Source of the DNA: Cryphonectria parasitica EP155
Taxonomy: Eukaryota > Ascomycota > Sordariomycetes > Diaporthales > Cryphonectriaceae
Assembly: GCF_011745365.1 (NCBI RefSeq)
Contig: NW_024468911.1
Span: 3,094,759 to 3,158,758, forward strand
Length of the DNA: 64,000 nt
Direction: 5' to 3'
The notes below the pieces were generated by a model. The model did not search any database, was not told where the DNA came from, and saw only the letters and a program-made list of their open reading frames with translations. Each line of letters begins with the position of its first letter. Position 1 is the stretch's first letter. Positions 23,620-34,289 of the stretch are shown here, in pieces. Both the position numbers and the translations under genes were made by a program.

Positions 23620-24613
23620 ATTTCTGCAGATACTCCAAGGTCATGGGAGCCATCAGAAAGTTGGATTTCGATTTGACCTGGTAATGATGGAAATGCTGTT
23701 GGTGACAGGCATAGACAATGGATAGAAAAGCCAGACGTGATGTAAAGAATACAGCTACAAGGTTCGTGCACTTGTTTTCCTTCTTGTTCTTGTGGATCTT
23801 GGTGAATAGAGATATATAAATGAACAATAAGCAGGTCGGTGTTGGCATGAACCTGCATCTAATGATGCTGACTTTGGAGCTCCGATAGTCCTCGATGCAG
23901 ATGACCACTTTTTGTCCCAACAGTGTACTGGGCGTTCGTGGTTGGTCTGGTTAGTGGCTGTCTGTGCCTGTTCTTTCACATCGATCGACCAGTTCAGAAG
24001 GAAAGCTGAATCGCTACTCCCAAAACCAGTCATGCCAGCACGAGAGAGTCGCATATTAGGCTAGAGCCGTCTCCTTGCTCTTTCCCTTATTTACAATAGG
24101 TAGGCCTCCTTCCTTTTCACCCTTATAACGAAAGAAGATAGTGTACAAGTCCGTACTAATATATCAGTAATTAAGATATCTATCAATCAGTCTCAGCAAA
24201 TTTTCCTTTTCCTGGAGTATCATCCAAAGGGAGGTCCTGAGCTGGCTGCTCGAGTGTGGGCTGTGACAATTCCTACGTCACCGCTTGGTCACTTCCCTAG
24301 ACATCTCATTTCCACATAAATTGCCAACTGTGAAAAACCCAAGTCAGTCATCAGTGAAGCGTTTCCCCAACTGCTCTTCAGCTCTCCCACAAGTTTCCCG
24401 AGTCTGTGCGAGATCTCGTTACACTTGTACGTGTCTGCCCACCCTCTATCATACGAAACGATTCCTTAGACTCACCATCCTACTCTACTAAGGTCGTGGA
24501 CATACACGTCGCGTTTCAGCCAACTCCAACGATAGAGTACTTTGGCTCAAGTTTGACCCTAACACGCCCACCTCCTCCTACGAGACGTTCTCTACGACAC
24601 ATTCTACCTCAAC
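23620..24613. other. intergenic region
   Basis: This is the 3' region of ALG9 and the promoter and leader of the GPI-anchored protein gene. Small frames on both strands overlap and lack domains. I see nothing else. Confidence 0.6.
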
Positions 24614-25264
24614 ATGAAAACCATACCCGCCACCATTGTCCTGCTCGCCACGGTGAACGCGACGCAGGCAACGACGGCATCCCTAAACCCCTTCTCGCCT
24701 ATGCCCGCTACTGGCGACACTACCAGCCTCGATTACAAGCAGACCAGCACTCTGCCTCGCCACGTCAATGCCATGGGCGTTGGCTCCTCCTGCGCCGGCT
24801 CCGAGGGCGCCTGGTACTGCATGTCAAGTGCCTTCCAGCGGTGCGCGTCCGGCCAGTGGAGCCGCGTGGTCGACTGCGCTGAGGGTACCGTATGCGAGCC
24901 CGAGGGCCTTAGCTACGAGTTCCAGACCGCCTTCGGCATCTCTGCCGCCACAGGTGGGGCCACTGCCACCACCGTCACCATTCCCTCACCTACGGCGGTG
25001 GTAACAACTTCTTCGGGCACTAGCACTGCGGGCGCAAACTCCTCCTCGGCTGAGACTACCTGTGCCGATACGTCTTCTGCCTGCTCAGTTGCTGCTACGA
25101 AGACGGTAGCAACTACGAGCACGTCTACGACTGCCTCGAGCACAGCGACTCCTGGCGCTCCAAAGCAGGATACCTCGGGAGGGGCACCTCCTGGGACCGA
25201 TCTCTCTCCATTGATGGGTAGCCTGATTGTGGGAGGTGCTTTGCTATCACTGATTGCCGTCTGA
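24614..25264 (+). CDS. GPI-anchored cell-wall protein with CBM19-like domain
   Basis: An intronless frame of 216 aa. A signal peptide covers about 1-19. Residues 50-98 hold a Cys-containing module (SSCAGSEGAWYCMSS, FQRCASGQW, DCAEGTVC) whose five cysteines and Q-x-C-x2-G-x-W pattern resemble the chitin-binding CBM19 found at the C terminus of yeast chitinase Cts1. A long Ser/Thr/Ala-rich O-glycosylation region (about 112-180) follows. The C terminus has a small-residue omega region (SGGAPPG), a short spacer and a hydrophobic tail (MGSLIVGGALLSLIAV) without a basic end, as in GPI-anchored proteins. It is probably covalently attached to the wall and may bind chitin. The CBM19 assignment is by resemblance. 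Confidence 0.82.
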   Translation: MKTIPATIVLLATVNATQATTASLNPFSPMPATGDTTSLDYKQTSTLPRHVNAMGVGSSCAGSEGAWYCMSSAFQRCASGQWSRVVDCAEGTVCEPEGLSYEFQTAFGISAATGGATATTVTIPSPTAVVTTSSGTSTAGANSSSAETTCADTSSACSVAATKTVATTSTSTTASSTATPGAPKQDTSGGAPPGTDLSPLMGSLIVGGALLSLIAV

Positions 25265-25574
25265 AGGCGGCGGGGTTTCTTTTCTTTTGGGGGTAACGGT
25301 GGACTTGGAGGCCAAATACTACAGAGACGAAGACCATAAATCCTCTGCAAGATCTTACTCTTTGCTGCGTCTCATTTGGTACGGTCTTCAAGAAGCTAGC
25401 CAGAGACGGAGGTGTAGAGAACGAGACGACGGAGAGCTAGACAACCAAAGTATTGGGCTTTATAAAGCATTGTCGATCTGCAAAGACAAGAATTCTCTCT
25501 GTGTGGATCGTCTGCTATTTTTACCCCGATGATTTACTCCCATGCTGCGTCTCATTTGACTTCGCATATCCATA
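25265..25574. other. short convergent intergenic region
   Basis: About 310 bp between the 3' ends of the GPI-anchored protein gene (+) and the F-box gene (-). I see nothing else. Confidence 0.6.
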
Positions 25575-26255
25575 TCAAGCCAGCGCCCAACAGACAAACT
25601 CAGTCATCCAGAGCCAGCCCATCAAGAGCGGAATGGCTGCCAGCAGGACCCACCAGATTTCGCTGGTGTTCTGCCGCCTCATCCTGCGAGCCCATATCCT
25701 CCTCCAGTCTCTCCGGTGCGTACACTGGGGCGTGTTGTAAATGAGACAGCCTAGGCCCGGCCGCGACTCGCACTCGAGGTGTTCTCGCCGCCTCTGCATG
25801 AGTATACTGCGGGAGAATTAGTTTTTGCAAACAGGAAAAATATCTTGACGGTTTTTAGAGAGAAAGGGGGAGGGGCCATAGTGGGCGTATGTGAGTAATG
25901 TAACATACCTGACGGTGTCCCTACAAAATTCGCGGTCCGTACGGAGGATGCATTTCCTGTCTTTCGGACAGTCCAGAAGTAGCATGCGGCGCTCCATGAG
26001 CCAGTCTACCTTCAACCACACGCCGGTGTCGACGAAGTTGTAGAAATAGCGGCTGGTGTGCTTCAGGGACAGCGCGTCTGGGTAGATGAGCTGCTGGCTG
26101 ATCATAACGTGAATCTCGGGCGGGAGGCTCATGAAGGATGTGCTTGTGTGGGTTGTTGGTGAGGAGGGGTCTTCTAATGTTTCCTCAGACCACGACCTCG
26201 ACGACTTGGTCATAGGGAAGGAGGGTTGATGGTGGCGGTGGAGGGGTGAAGCCAT
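25575..26255 (-). CDS. F-box protein with C-terminal transmembrane tail
   Basis: Two exons, 26255-25909 and 25806-25575 (GTATGT donor, CCGCAG acceptor, codon AG|T), giving 192 aa. A disordered Ser/Thr-rich N terminus precedes an F-box at about 42-85 (SLPPEIHVMISQQL, then YPDALSLKHTSRYFYNFV). The middle has a Cys-containing region (LDCPKDRKC, LECESRPGLGC). After a basic RRDWRRIWARRMRRQ comes one hydrophobic segment (IWWVLLAAIPLLMGWLWM, about 166-183) close to the C terminus, so the protein is likely tail-anchored with the F-box facing the cytosol. F-box proteins recruit substrates to SCF ubiquitin ligases through Skp1. A membrane-anchored adaptor is inferred, and the substrate is unknown. Confidence 0.82.
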
Positions 26256-27123
26256 CTTGAGGCAGGATTGGCTCGAGGCGTGCCTAAAAAAGGGAATGAA
26301 CCTGACTGAAATTCCGCGGAGACGAGTTTACAGAACTCGGAAAAGTTGAATCCATTTTACTGAGAGAAAAGATCTCTTGATAAGATAAGTGGTGTTTATG
26401 AAATACTGCTGCCTTGTGAAAAGGACAGGTTTGATAGAGCCGAAATGAGGCCACCTCCAGCTGGGTACGGTATACGAGAAGTCTTTCCGGGGTAATGTTT
26501 GCTAAGCCCGTTTTGTCCATGCCCTGGTCTGGCACAGCAGATGGCTATTTTACGATTTGATGTTCTCTGTTTTGCAGAACGACTGAGCACCAATTATAGA
26601 ACATGCAGTATAGAGAAGAAGTGCTTGGACCTTTGGAACTATGCGGTATAGCAAAATAAATACTTCTTGAAGCGGCAGCGCTGCGGGACACCACCTGGCA
26701 AGCAACTACACGCTGATGCTTTGATTTTGAAGAGATAGAACACGCATCAGCAGTGTCTTTCTTCAATGCATAAGAAGTGAGAGAGGTTTGGAAATGCCCT
26801 CCCTTATGTACAATATGACACATATGCACCTTATAAGTTGGTGAATCCACAGCAGTACTACAAGACAGCATAAGAGAAGTATGGGGGATGATCCTAGTAG
26901 AAAACCACCCCTGTAAGTCGCTGTGCACTAGAAAGGCTGTAAGCTGTCAGCCTAGTCCCTCTAAGGCCGGACGGAGTACGGACCAACCATTCACTTCTCG
27001 ATTATTCCCAAACGTCCGCTGTAATCCCGGCCAGGGAGTCATGACGCAGACCAGGCCACCCACTCCTCGATGACGCGCCCGCCTACACAAGCAGCGGAAT
27101 GAATTTTCATCCACGCCGCCGCT
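26256..27123. other. divergent intergenic region F-box / EXO5
   Basis: About 870 bp upstream of both genes. Open frames on the minus strand (26284-26535 and 26545-26928) show no domain and no splice pattern. I see no further element. Confidence 0.55.
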
Positions 27124-28882
27124 ATGGCCATGGCGTCCACTCTGGATCACGACAGCGATGACGACTTTGGCTACGACCTATCCCTCGAGGACGAGAGGCT
27201 GCTAGCTTCTCTCGCCGACAGCGCCAGCCCGGCTCCCATCCAAGTCCCAACACCCGGCGTGTCTCTTCCTGCGTCGTCAAGAGGAGACAGCAGTCGAGAT
27301 GCGGATGGCAATCTTCCGCATAGCAGCCCTATCGGCAGCAATAGGGCCCTTATTGGTGTCGCGAGGACCAGCAGCATCGACGCTTTCGTGCGCAGGACAC
27401 AAGCACAGTCTATTCCGTCGTTCGTTGCCACGGATGATGTCCAATATCCAGATCGTAGGTACTCCCCTCTTCTCCCTCACCCTCACCCTCTTTTAGCCTC
27501 TCTCCATTGGCCGTAGGATAAAGGCGCTATCCTGACTGACTCTGAAGGTCCCAGTCAGTAGAGATCTCACTAGCTTAGAGCAGTCGCTGGAGACGCCGCA
27601 GCAGCCAGACACTCCTCTCGAGCAGCCGTCGCGGCATGACCCTAGGTCACCTTTACTCCGCTTCCGAACATTTCCAAAGAAACCGCTGTCTGTATCAGAC
27701 CTGACGGGTGGGGCATGGTGTGAGCTGCAGTATGAGTACACCTTGACTCGGCTGCCTGGAGGGAAGAAGACCCGGACGACGGCCATGAAGGAGGGCAGCA
27801 AGGTTCACCAAAAATTAGAGGACCAAGTCCACACCACGGTTCAGGTCGAGATCGCTACCAAGGAGGATGCATTTGGCCTGAAGATCTGGAACATCGTACA
27901 GGGCCTACGGACACTTCGGGACACAGGCCTGACCAGGGAGCTGGAAGTATGGGGCCTGGTCGACGGGAATGTTGTCAATGGCCTGATTGACTTTCTGGGT
28001 TATGAGAATCCGAATCCAGAATTTGAGCAGGAATGGCTGAGTAGTCAGGGGAGCCAACCTGGAGCAGACGATGATGATGACTCTCAGAAAAAGATCACCA
28101 ACTTCTTTCCGTCAGATCGGGCAGAGGAACCGCAGCCCAGGGACACCCGCAAGGTTTACCTCACAGACGTGAAAACGAGAGGCGCCAAGAGTGTGCCGAA
28201 GGGGGCGGCAATACGACCCACCAAGGTGCAGCTCTACTTGTACCACCGCTTCCTGTCCGACATGGCCTCGGACAAACTCGACTTCTTGCGGGTTTTCAGG
28301 AGGTACGGGCTAGACGTCGAGGCGCCCTTCTCTGATGCGTTTCTCGCGCAGATCGGCGAGCTCCACGACGACCTTTTTTATGAATCTAACTCGGTCATCT
28401 CCTCCACCTCGCCACCGTCGCCGGACTCCGACACCCATGACCTCCTCCGCTATCGCACTCTACGGGAGCTGGTCCCTCTACTGCGGAGCGAGCTGCGCCT
28501 AACATTCCCTGCAGGCGCAGACAGCATCGGAAGCGTTGTGTCAGTGGAATACCGCCTGCGTGGTGAAGAGGGCTCCCTAATAGGGACGAATATTCTCGCC
28601 GTGGACAACGGGGTCCTCGACCAGTATCTCGAGGGTTATATGCAATGGTGGAACGGCGATCGACGTGCGAGCGGGGTAGACGTGGAGGAGGCGTATAAGT
28701 GCTCTTATTGTGAGTTTGCCGAGACTTGCTCCTGGAGGGAGGAGATGGACTTGGCACACTTGAAGAGGGCGAGGCAGAAGACGGCGTCGCGGGCTGGGCC
28801 AGAATCGGGTCTTGATGCGGTTCCGCTGACGGGACGCAAGTCGCCCAGACCCAGGAGGCGGAAGAGTGTGTCCCCAGGGTGA
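27124..28882 (+). CDS. EXO5: exonuclease V, Fe-S single-strand DNA exonuclease (Exo5/Dem1 family)
   Basis: Two exons, 27124-27454 and 27555-28882. Several acceptors are possible; donor C|GTAGGT joined to TCCCAG|TC gives the family-like YPDLSRDLTSLEQS and keeps phase. The product is 552 aa, with an alternative start at 27130. The PD-(D/E)XK nuclease core includes GSKVHQKLE, GLIDFLGY and VYLTDVKTR, where the Asp and Lys of DVK fit the nuclease motif. Four cysteines, Cys166 (GGAWCELQYEY) and Cys493/496/502 (CSYCEFAETC), match the 4Fe-4S staple of this family. Yeast Exo5 acts in mitochondrial DNA maintenance and human EXO5 in nuclear repair; the compartment here is not obvious from the acidic N terminus. 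All key residues are intact. Confidence 0.92.
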
Positions 28883-29427
28883 ACATAAGAAAGAGGATAA
28901 ATATACTGAATATGATCATAAAATATCACGATACCATCATCTATCATTTTGGGGCATTCGAACGTCGAAACGGAGCGGGAGGCCGCCGGCCCCACAAAGC
29001 CGAGCCAAGGCCGTCTCGACACCGGTCGGGACCGCAGGTGTGTCTGCCTCAAGATTGACTGACCAGCGCCTATGGCTGGAGAAGCAGTGAATACATAGGG
29101 GAAAAAAATCAATCAACAGCAAGTTGGGCCTCGGATGTATCTATTTGGTATTCCGCGATCCTTCTCAAAATAGCTAAATTGCGCAACATATCTCATAGCA
29201 CCGTGGCTGAGTGCCTTGCTCCGCCAGGTTTGCCTGCTGGCGACAGGGGTTTTTGCAGGAACTCGGGCGCGAAATCCTTGGGAAGGTTCGCATCTTCACT
29301 GACAACTCTTCTTCCCACAACAACAATACCATTCGAAACACCTCAACTGGTTTCATATCTCACGACAACAAAGCTTGGTCGTCCCTCGTAGGATTTCTGT
29401 TTTCAGTGTTCTCTTGGCAGACTCAAA
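28883..29427. other. intergenic region
   Basis: This is the 3' region of EXO5 and the promoter of the papain-fold protein gene. I see no gene or structured element. Confidence 0.6.
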
Positions 29428-30507
29428 ATGCCCTTGCACGGGATCAGCGCGAGTCAACTCATCGCTGCCGGAAGAGAATATGTCGACAAAATCAAGTATG
29501 TTTTCTTTTTCGCCCAGTCAAACAGGTTACCCAACACTTTTGACTGTCCCAAATCCCACTTGCCAACCTCTCTTACTGACTCGACCTCGCTTTCAGAAAG
29601 CACAGCGAAGTCAAAGTCGAGAAGAAGGCTCTCCTCAAGCTCCTTCGCGCCAAGCTCGACGGCGACGCAACAGCTGCTGAGCTCGAGGAGCCGCTTGAGT
29701 ACACCAGGCGGTGTAGGACATCGGCAGTTTTGGTGGCCACCTCGCTCATCGATATCAACGGCATCCAGGTCACCAAGCTGGCGTCCAAGATCCTCGCCAG
29801 GCATGCTGGCTTGTCGCTGGAGGCTTTGAGTCATTGGGCCCTGGTGGTGGTGGACCGGGGCGAGGGGGTGTGTTATTTGTATGATCTGATGAGTGATCGT
29901 GAGAGACTTGTGCCACCCTTCTTCAGCTTTCTTCACTTGGGAATAATCTGCTGACTTCAGGGGGGGGGGGGTCAGAAATGCTGCCGACGAATAAGGTCAT
30001 GAAGAACTATCCGCGCTGCTTCCCTGTCACGGAGCAGATGGTCGAGTCCTGGACAGGCTGCTCGTACATTGGTGAGACGACTCGGACACATGACCAGATT
30101 CTGGAATTGGGTGAGTATACATACACTTTCTTATTTTTTTTTCTTCCCCCCCCCCCCCTCCTTTTTCCCCCAGTGTGAACTCTGACCGGGTTGACTACTA
30201 AAAGAGACATGGGAGACTAACCTACTTTCTTGTAGCCGCGAGGTTCATATCCGAGCACCCTCGGTATAATCTCTTCTCGAACAACTGCCAGCACCTAGCG
30301 GAGCAGCTCGTGCGAGAACTCTGCAACGGCAAGGTGATCAGCCAGGCCAACCTCGGCGTAGAGGCCAAGATGCTCTCGACGAAACTCTCTTCGGCGCTTC
30401 TTATGAAGGCCCATCTCAATTCGGACGCTCTTCGGGAGCTGAAGTCGAATATCAAGTCTTCTGGCGACCGTCTCATTGCTGAGAGAGGATCCAAGGTGGT
30501 CCCTTGA
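29428..30507 (+). CDS. papain-fold (LRAT/PPPDE/NlpC-like) protein
   Basis: Four exons, 29428-29495, 29597-29898, 29976-30110 (or from 29961) and 30236-30507, giving 258 or 263 aa. His102 in SHWALVV and Cys186 in LFSNNCQHL are the likely catalytic pair. The order His, central strand (YLYDL), IGETTRTHDQI, then NNCQHL fits circularly permuted papain-fold domains of the LRAT, PPPDE or NlpC/P60 type, which act as thiol peptidases, deubiquitinases or acyltransferases. A helical N-terminal region (KALLKLLRAKLDG) precedes it. Two acceptors for exon 3 are in phase because they differ by 15 bases: CAG before a G run at 29961, and TCAG before 29976. The second gives a cleaner protein. The family is seen, but the reaction is not known. 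Confidence 0.75.
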
Positions 30508-31381
30508 AGGCCCATCTTGAGACTCCGTCAACGATACACGCCCATGTATCTACATACTTCTTTTGAGTACTCGATACCTCTGGATATGTGAGTGCTTACA
30601 GGTAGGTGTTTGAGCCAAATCTCCTGACCATCAAGGGGCTAGTTGCCTTTGTTCAACAACGTCCACCTTATCATTCCGTCCAGAAGATCATACCCAAGAC
30701 AGCACTCAGATCTGGCGCATTGTCTTCATGATGTCTTCCAGGTCTTGAATTTGGTGGTTAGTGGCTTTGTCCTAATTTGGTTATTCTTTGCATACTGCAT
30801 CTTCATGGTTCTTACAATGCTGCAGGAGAACCCAACGACTAAGCAGCCCACATGGCTGCAAGTTTGCGTCGCCACATTCTGCAGACACCAGGGTTTCTCG
30901 TCTTGCAGGATGTGCTTTGTTTCTCCCTGTCTATCCTCGCAATCCTTGGGGACCTAAATTCTGCTTAACACGAGCCCTGGCATAGCCCAAGACACGACCC
31001 CTCTCGAGGTTGCTTTGCCAACACCACGCTCTCTTTGGCCTTAAGAGAAGATCAAGTGGTAAGTTCTTGACTGCATTCCCGTTTTTGGTGTCTTGTTTCC
31101 ACTCTGTTTCCTCTACCAAGGTGTTCTCGCCCGTTGCTTGCCCACGATCTACAAAGCACCCCGTGGTCCAATACTCTTCGCTGACCTGTCATCGTACCAG
31201 CTCACGAAAGAAGGCTCCCTCTGCATTGTCCCTCCACATTACAGATTCTAGTCCTACTACGCGCCTTGGAAAACCCGGAGCTTCGTTCTGCTGAACCCAG
31301 ACGCGTTCTGCGCAACATCAAGTAGGTATCCAGATCATCTACTCTGGTCCTGAGCCATACTAACCTGGTCCAGAGTACAAA
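30508..31381. other. intergenic region and leader of the coiled-coil protein gene
   Basis: The first part is the 3' region of the papain-fold gene. A short hydrophobic frame at 30643-30957 lacks an ATG start (TTG only) and any domain. The end of the stretch contains a probable 5' UTR intron, annotated separately. Confidence 0.55.
31322..31373 (+). other. probable 5' UTR intron
   Basis: Donor GTAGGT (31322), a perfect branch site TACTAAC (31358-31364) and acceptor TCCAG (ending 31373) lie just before the ATG at 31382. This supports the start chosen for the downstream gene. Confidence 0.6.
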
Positions 31382-32251
31382 ATGGCTACCACCGAGGCTG
31401 CCTTTCGTCTTTGCAAGGCAAACGTGGCCATGTTCCGCGAGGTTTCGGACTTCTACGATCTCGATATCTCCTGGCTCACCTCGCAATTCGAGCAGTACAC
31501 CAGCAAGAAAGGAATCACTCCCTTTTGCATAAGCACTCAGTCGCACCACTCCAAGAATAGTATCAACGAAGACGTTGACGAGGTCGCCTTCGAGATCAGC
31601 TTCCACCCGAAGAATGCCAACCTTATCCAATGCATCCGCTTCCACGAGATGCCCTCTGATAAGCACTTCATCATCACCGAGACATCGATGCTGCATACTC
31701 AGCAGAGCACCGGTTGCCGCCTCTGGCTCGAGCTTCCACGAGGCGCACTGGAGAATGAAAAGGGCGGCGGCGACAGCTCTGTACTGGACCCAATGGAAGT
31801 CAACATCTGCTGCGACGGCTGGAAGGAGTTCATCCCTCCCGTCCCTGCGACCGAGCTCGAGCGCACCCACCTCTTCCTCTGGCTCAAGGAGCAAGTTGAC
31901 CAGAACGACAGCGCCGTGCTTCGGATCAAGAACCAGGTCGCGCACGAGCGCATCAAGGGGAACAAGCTCAAGAATGCCAACGAGAAGCTTCAGAAGGAAA
32001 GTGCCGCGCTCAAGGCCGAGATCAAGGTCATCCAATCGTCCATCGAGAGCCGCACGGCGGGTCTTGAGAAATTGCTCGAGCAGTACAAGGCCCTGGTCCA
32101 AGAGCTCAGAGCTGAGCTGGAGGATATGAAGGCCACCATCGTCCCTGATGAGTCCGACTGTCCCACTCCCAAGGCCACGCCTGTTCCTCGTGATGCCAAG
32201 GTGGCTGAGGCAGAGGGCCATCAGACCACCCCCACGAAGAAGAATGGTTAA
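31382..32251 (+). CDS. conserved-looking protein of unknown function with C-terminal coiled coil
   Basis: An intronless coding frame of 289 aa that I do not recognise. Residues 1-165 look globular, with mixed hydrophobic and charged residues (for example DFYDLDISWLTSQFEQY, VDEVAFEISFHP and FLWLKEQVDQ). Residues 170-245 form a continuous Leu/Lys/Glu heptad-like helix that should be a coiled coil (LKNANEKLQKES, TAGLEKLLEQYKALVQ). The tail is short and Pro/Thr/Lys-rich. There is no signal peptide, membrane segment or known catalytic motif. Codon use is strongly GC-ending, like its neighbours, which supports a real gene, as does the 5' UTR intron just upstream. A long frame on the opposite strand (31202-32221) is its shadow. 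Confidence 0.72.
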   Translation: MATTEAAFRLCKANVAMFREVSDFYDLDISWLTSQFEQYTSKKGITPFCISTQSHHSKNSINEDVDEVAFEISFHPKNANLIQCIRFHEMPSDKHFIITETSMLHTQQSTGCRLWLELPRGALENEKGGGDSSVLDPMEVNICCDGWKEFIPPVPATELERTHLFLWLKEQVDQNDSAVLRIKNQVAHERIKGNKLKNANEKLQKESAALKAEIKVIQSSIESRTAGLEKLLEQYKALVQELRAELEDMKATIVPDESDCPTPKATPVPRDAKVAEAEGHQTTPTKKNG

Positions 32252-33041
32252 CTTCTCTCCTTGAGCGGTCTTCTCTCTTGATCATCTCGTTGGGTGATCT
32301 TACTCGGCTTTTGGGCGCCTGCAATTCCTGGTGGGTCCACTTTGGGATATTTATCCTTCCAGTATGGGTGCAGACAAGTGTAGCGCGTGCAGGCCTGTTC
32401 GCGACGGCTGAGTGTAGGTAGTGCTGAGAGAATCTGCTGCCTAAGAATCAGGTACTACGCAGTTCTTTAGATAGCCGTCATGAATAAACAGATGTCTCAA
32501 GAGATGTAAGATTGCGTATTCACATTAGTTCCCAAGGTGTTTCGCTTCGTAGATGTCTCTCGTGTATATTCCGAGCACTGAAAATTCCACGAACTCCATC
32601 TTGTTATAGAATAGGTAGGACTGAGAAGAACATTTCGTTCTACAAGTAAACATTTTTAACCAGGAGAAGTTTCAAGGAAAAGGGGGGGGGGTGGAAAAAA
32701 AATGGAGGGGAGGCGCTTTCGAGACTGCAAAACTCGGATATATACTTGGTATTTATAGAAAGTGGAGATCTTGATAAGTATGAAACGAACGTTTTCTGTT
32801 CTCAGTTTGTCTTGAAGCTTTCGGTGTTTTTCAATCATTCTTTTCTTCTGTTCTTTTCTTTTCTTTTCTTCTTCTCATTCTTGTTTTAAAATTCGTCTCG
32901 ACTATTCAAAAGACCAAAGTGTTGAGTTGACATCACAATTTCGTCTTAGCTTCCTCGAGTGCAGACGGAAGGAACCTCTCACTAACACTTCACTTCACTT
33001 CCTTCTTCTTTTTTTCATTTCCCACTTTTTGACATGATTTC
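32252..33041. other. intergenic region
   Basis: This contains a 10-base G run (32682-32691) and a CT-rich tract (32845-32883), a typical fungal promoter or leader pyrimidine stretch before the hydrolase gene. I see no gene. Confidence 0.6.
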
Positions 33042-34055
33042 ATGCGCAACCTGCACACGAACTCATCCAACATGAAACTCCCGGCCGAACCAGGCATGCA
33101 ATATGCCTACACGGCCACCAACGACGGGCTGTGCCTCGCTCTACAGACCTCTCTCCCGCTAGAAGACCTCCCCAGCTCCGGCCCCGGCTCCGCGTCCGAC
33201 CCCCGCCGCAAGACCTGCATCCTCCTCATGCACGGCTTCAGCGGCAGCTCGGCCTACTTCACGCGCAACTACGCTGCCCTCTCCGAATCTCACTGGGTCG
33301 TCGCCCCAGACATGCGCGGCCACGGCGCCTCGGGCCGGTGTAAAGGCGGCTACCACGTCGCCCGCCTCGCCGCCGACCTGCGCAGCATCCTCGTGCGCCT
33401 GCGACTGAGCCAGCCGGACGTGCGCATCGTGCCCGTCGGCTGCTCGATCGGCGCCGCCGTGCTGTGGACGTACGTCGAGCTGTTTGGCGACGACGAGTTC
33501 GCCGGGTTCGTCTTTGCAGACCAGGCGCCGCTGCAGGACCGGAGCACCTTTGGCGGCGGGTGGGACGCGACCAAGAGCCACACGGGCTGCTATGACGAGG
33601 AGACGATGCTCACCGCGCAGCAGGACTGGGTGAACGAGCCGCTACGAGCGTATCGGTCGCTGGTCGAGGGCTGCCTCGGGTACCGGGCCGACCCAGAGAG
33701 GCCGGGCATCGGCGGGGCGCAGGAGTCGCAGGACGAGGCGTTCTTCGTGGCCATCAGCCAGCTGTGCGACTCGGTGTGGCTCGCGAGGTTGCTCGCGGAC
33801 CATACGAGGTACGATCACAGGGAGGCCATCGAGCAGATCAGGAAGCCCACGCTTGTAATCGCGGGACGGAAGTCAGGCTGTTTCCCACTGGAAGGGACCA
33901 AGGAGTCGGTGAGGCGGGTGAACGAGGGCAGCGGGCGGGACCTTGCCAGGTGGTCTGTCTTTGAGAGCGGCCATTGGATGTTCTACGAGGAGCCGGAGAG
34001 GTTTAACAAGGAGGTTGCGGAATTTGTTGCTGACTGTGTGGCCGGGACGCAGTGA
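33042..34055 (+). CDS. alpha/beta hydrolase
   Basis: An intronless frame of 337 aa; a second in-frame ATG at 33072 would give 327 aa. The fold is recognisable from the oxyanion region LLMHGFSGS, the strand and turn VVAPDMRGHGASG, the nucleophile elbow VGCSIG with Ser135, FVFADQAPLQ after the fifth strand, and the late His311 in ESGHWMF. The usual acid after strand seven (normally Asp in a GxxD turn) is replaced by AGRKSGCFP, so the acid may be supplied elsewhere or be absent. There is no signal peptide, so it is probably cytosolic. The closest general class is non-haem peroxidase, esterase or C-C hydrolase-like enzymes; the substrate cannot be inferred. The 3' end faces an unknown membrane protein gene 235 bp away. 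Confidence 0.85.
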   Translation: MRNLHTNSSNMKLPAEPGMQYAYTATNDGLCLALQTSLPLEDLPSSGPGSASDPRRKTCILLMHGFSGSSAYFTRNYAALSESHWVVAPDMRGHGASGRCKGGYHVARLAADLRSILVRLRLSQPDVRIVPVGCSIGAAVLWTYVELFGDDEFAGFVFADQAPLQDRSTFGGGWDATKSHTGCYDEETMLTAQQDWVNEPLRAYRSLVEGCLGYRADPERPGIGGAQESQDEAFFVAISQLCDSVWLARLLADHTRYDHREAIEQIRKPTLVIAGRKSGCFPLEGTKESVRRVNEGSGRDLARWSVFESGHWMFYEEPERFNKEVAEFVADCVAGTQ

Positions 34056-34289
34056 GGAACCGGAGGAAACAGGCTGATGGTGAGGATGGTCCAGCATTGG
34101 ATCGCCAAAAAAAAAAAAAATCTCAGACGTTTTATGCCTAGAGCTCAGAAATGGACCAGAGACCTTTTCATGCTCCATAGGTACCTAAAAGCATAGTCGA
34201 GCCAACCAGCGAGCCAAATTCAGAATCATGAGTCTCTGCCAATACTCGAGCACCGCAGTCGTCTATATATGAAACGAAGGAACAGATCC

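Noticed and set aside
31202..32221. Minus-strand frame of 339 aa
   Set aside because: Lies antisense to the intronless coiled-coil protein gene, whose sense frame has better codon bias and a 5' UTR intron; Leu/Val-rich mirror composition.
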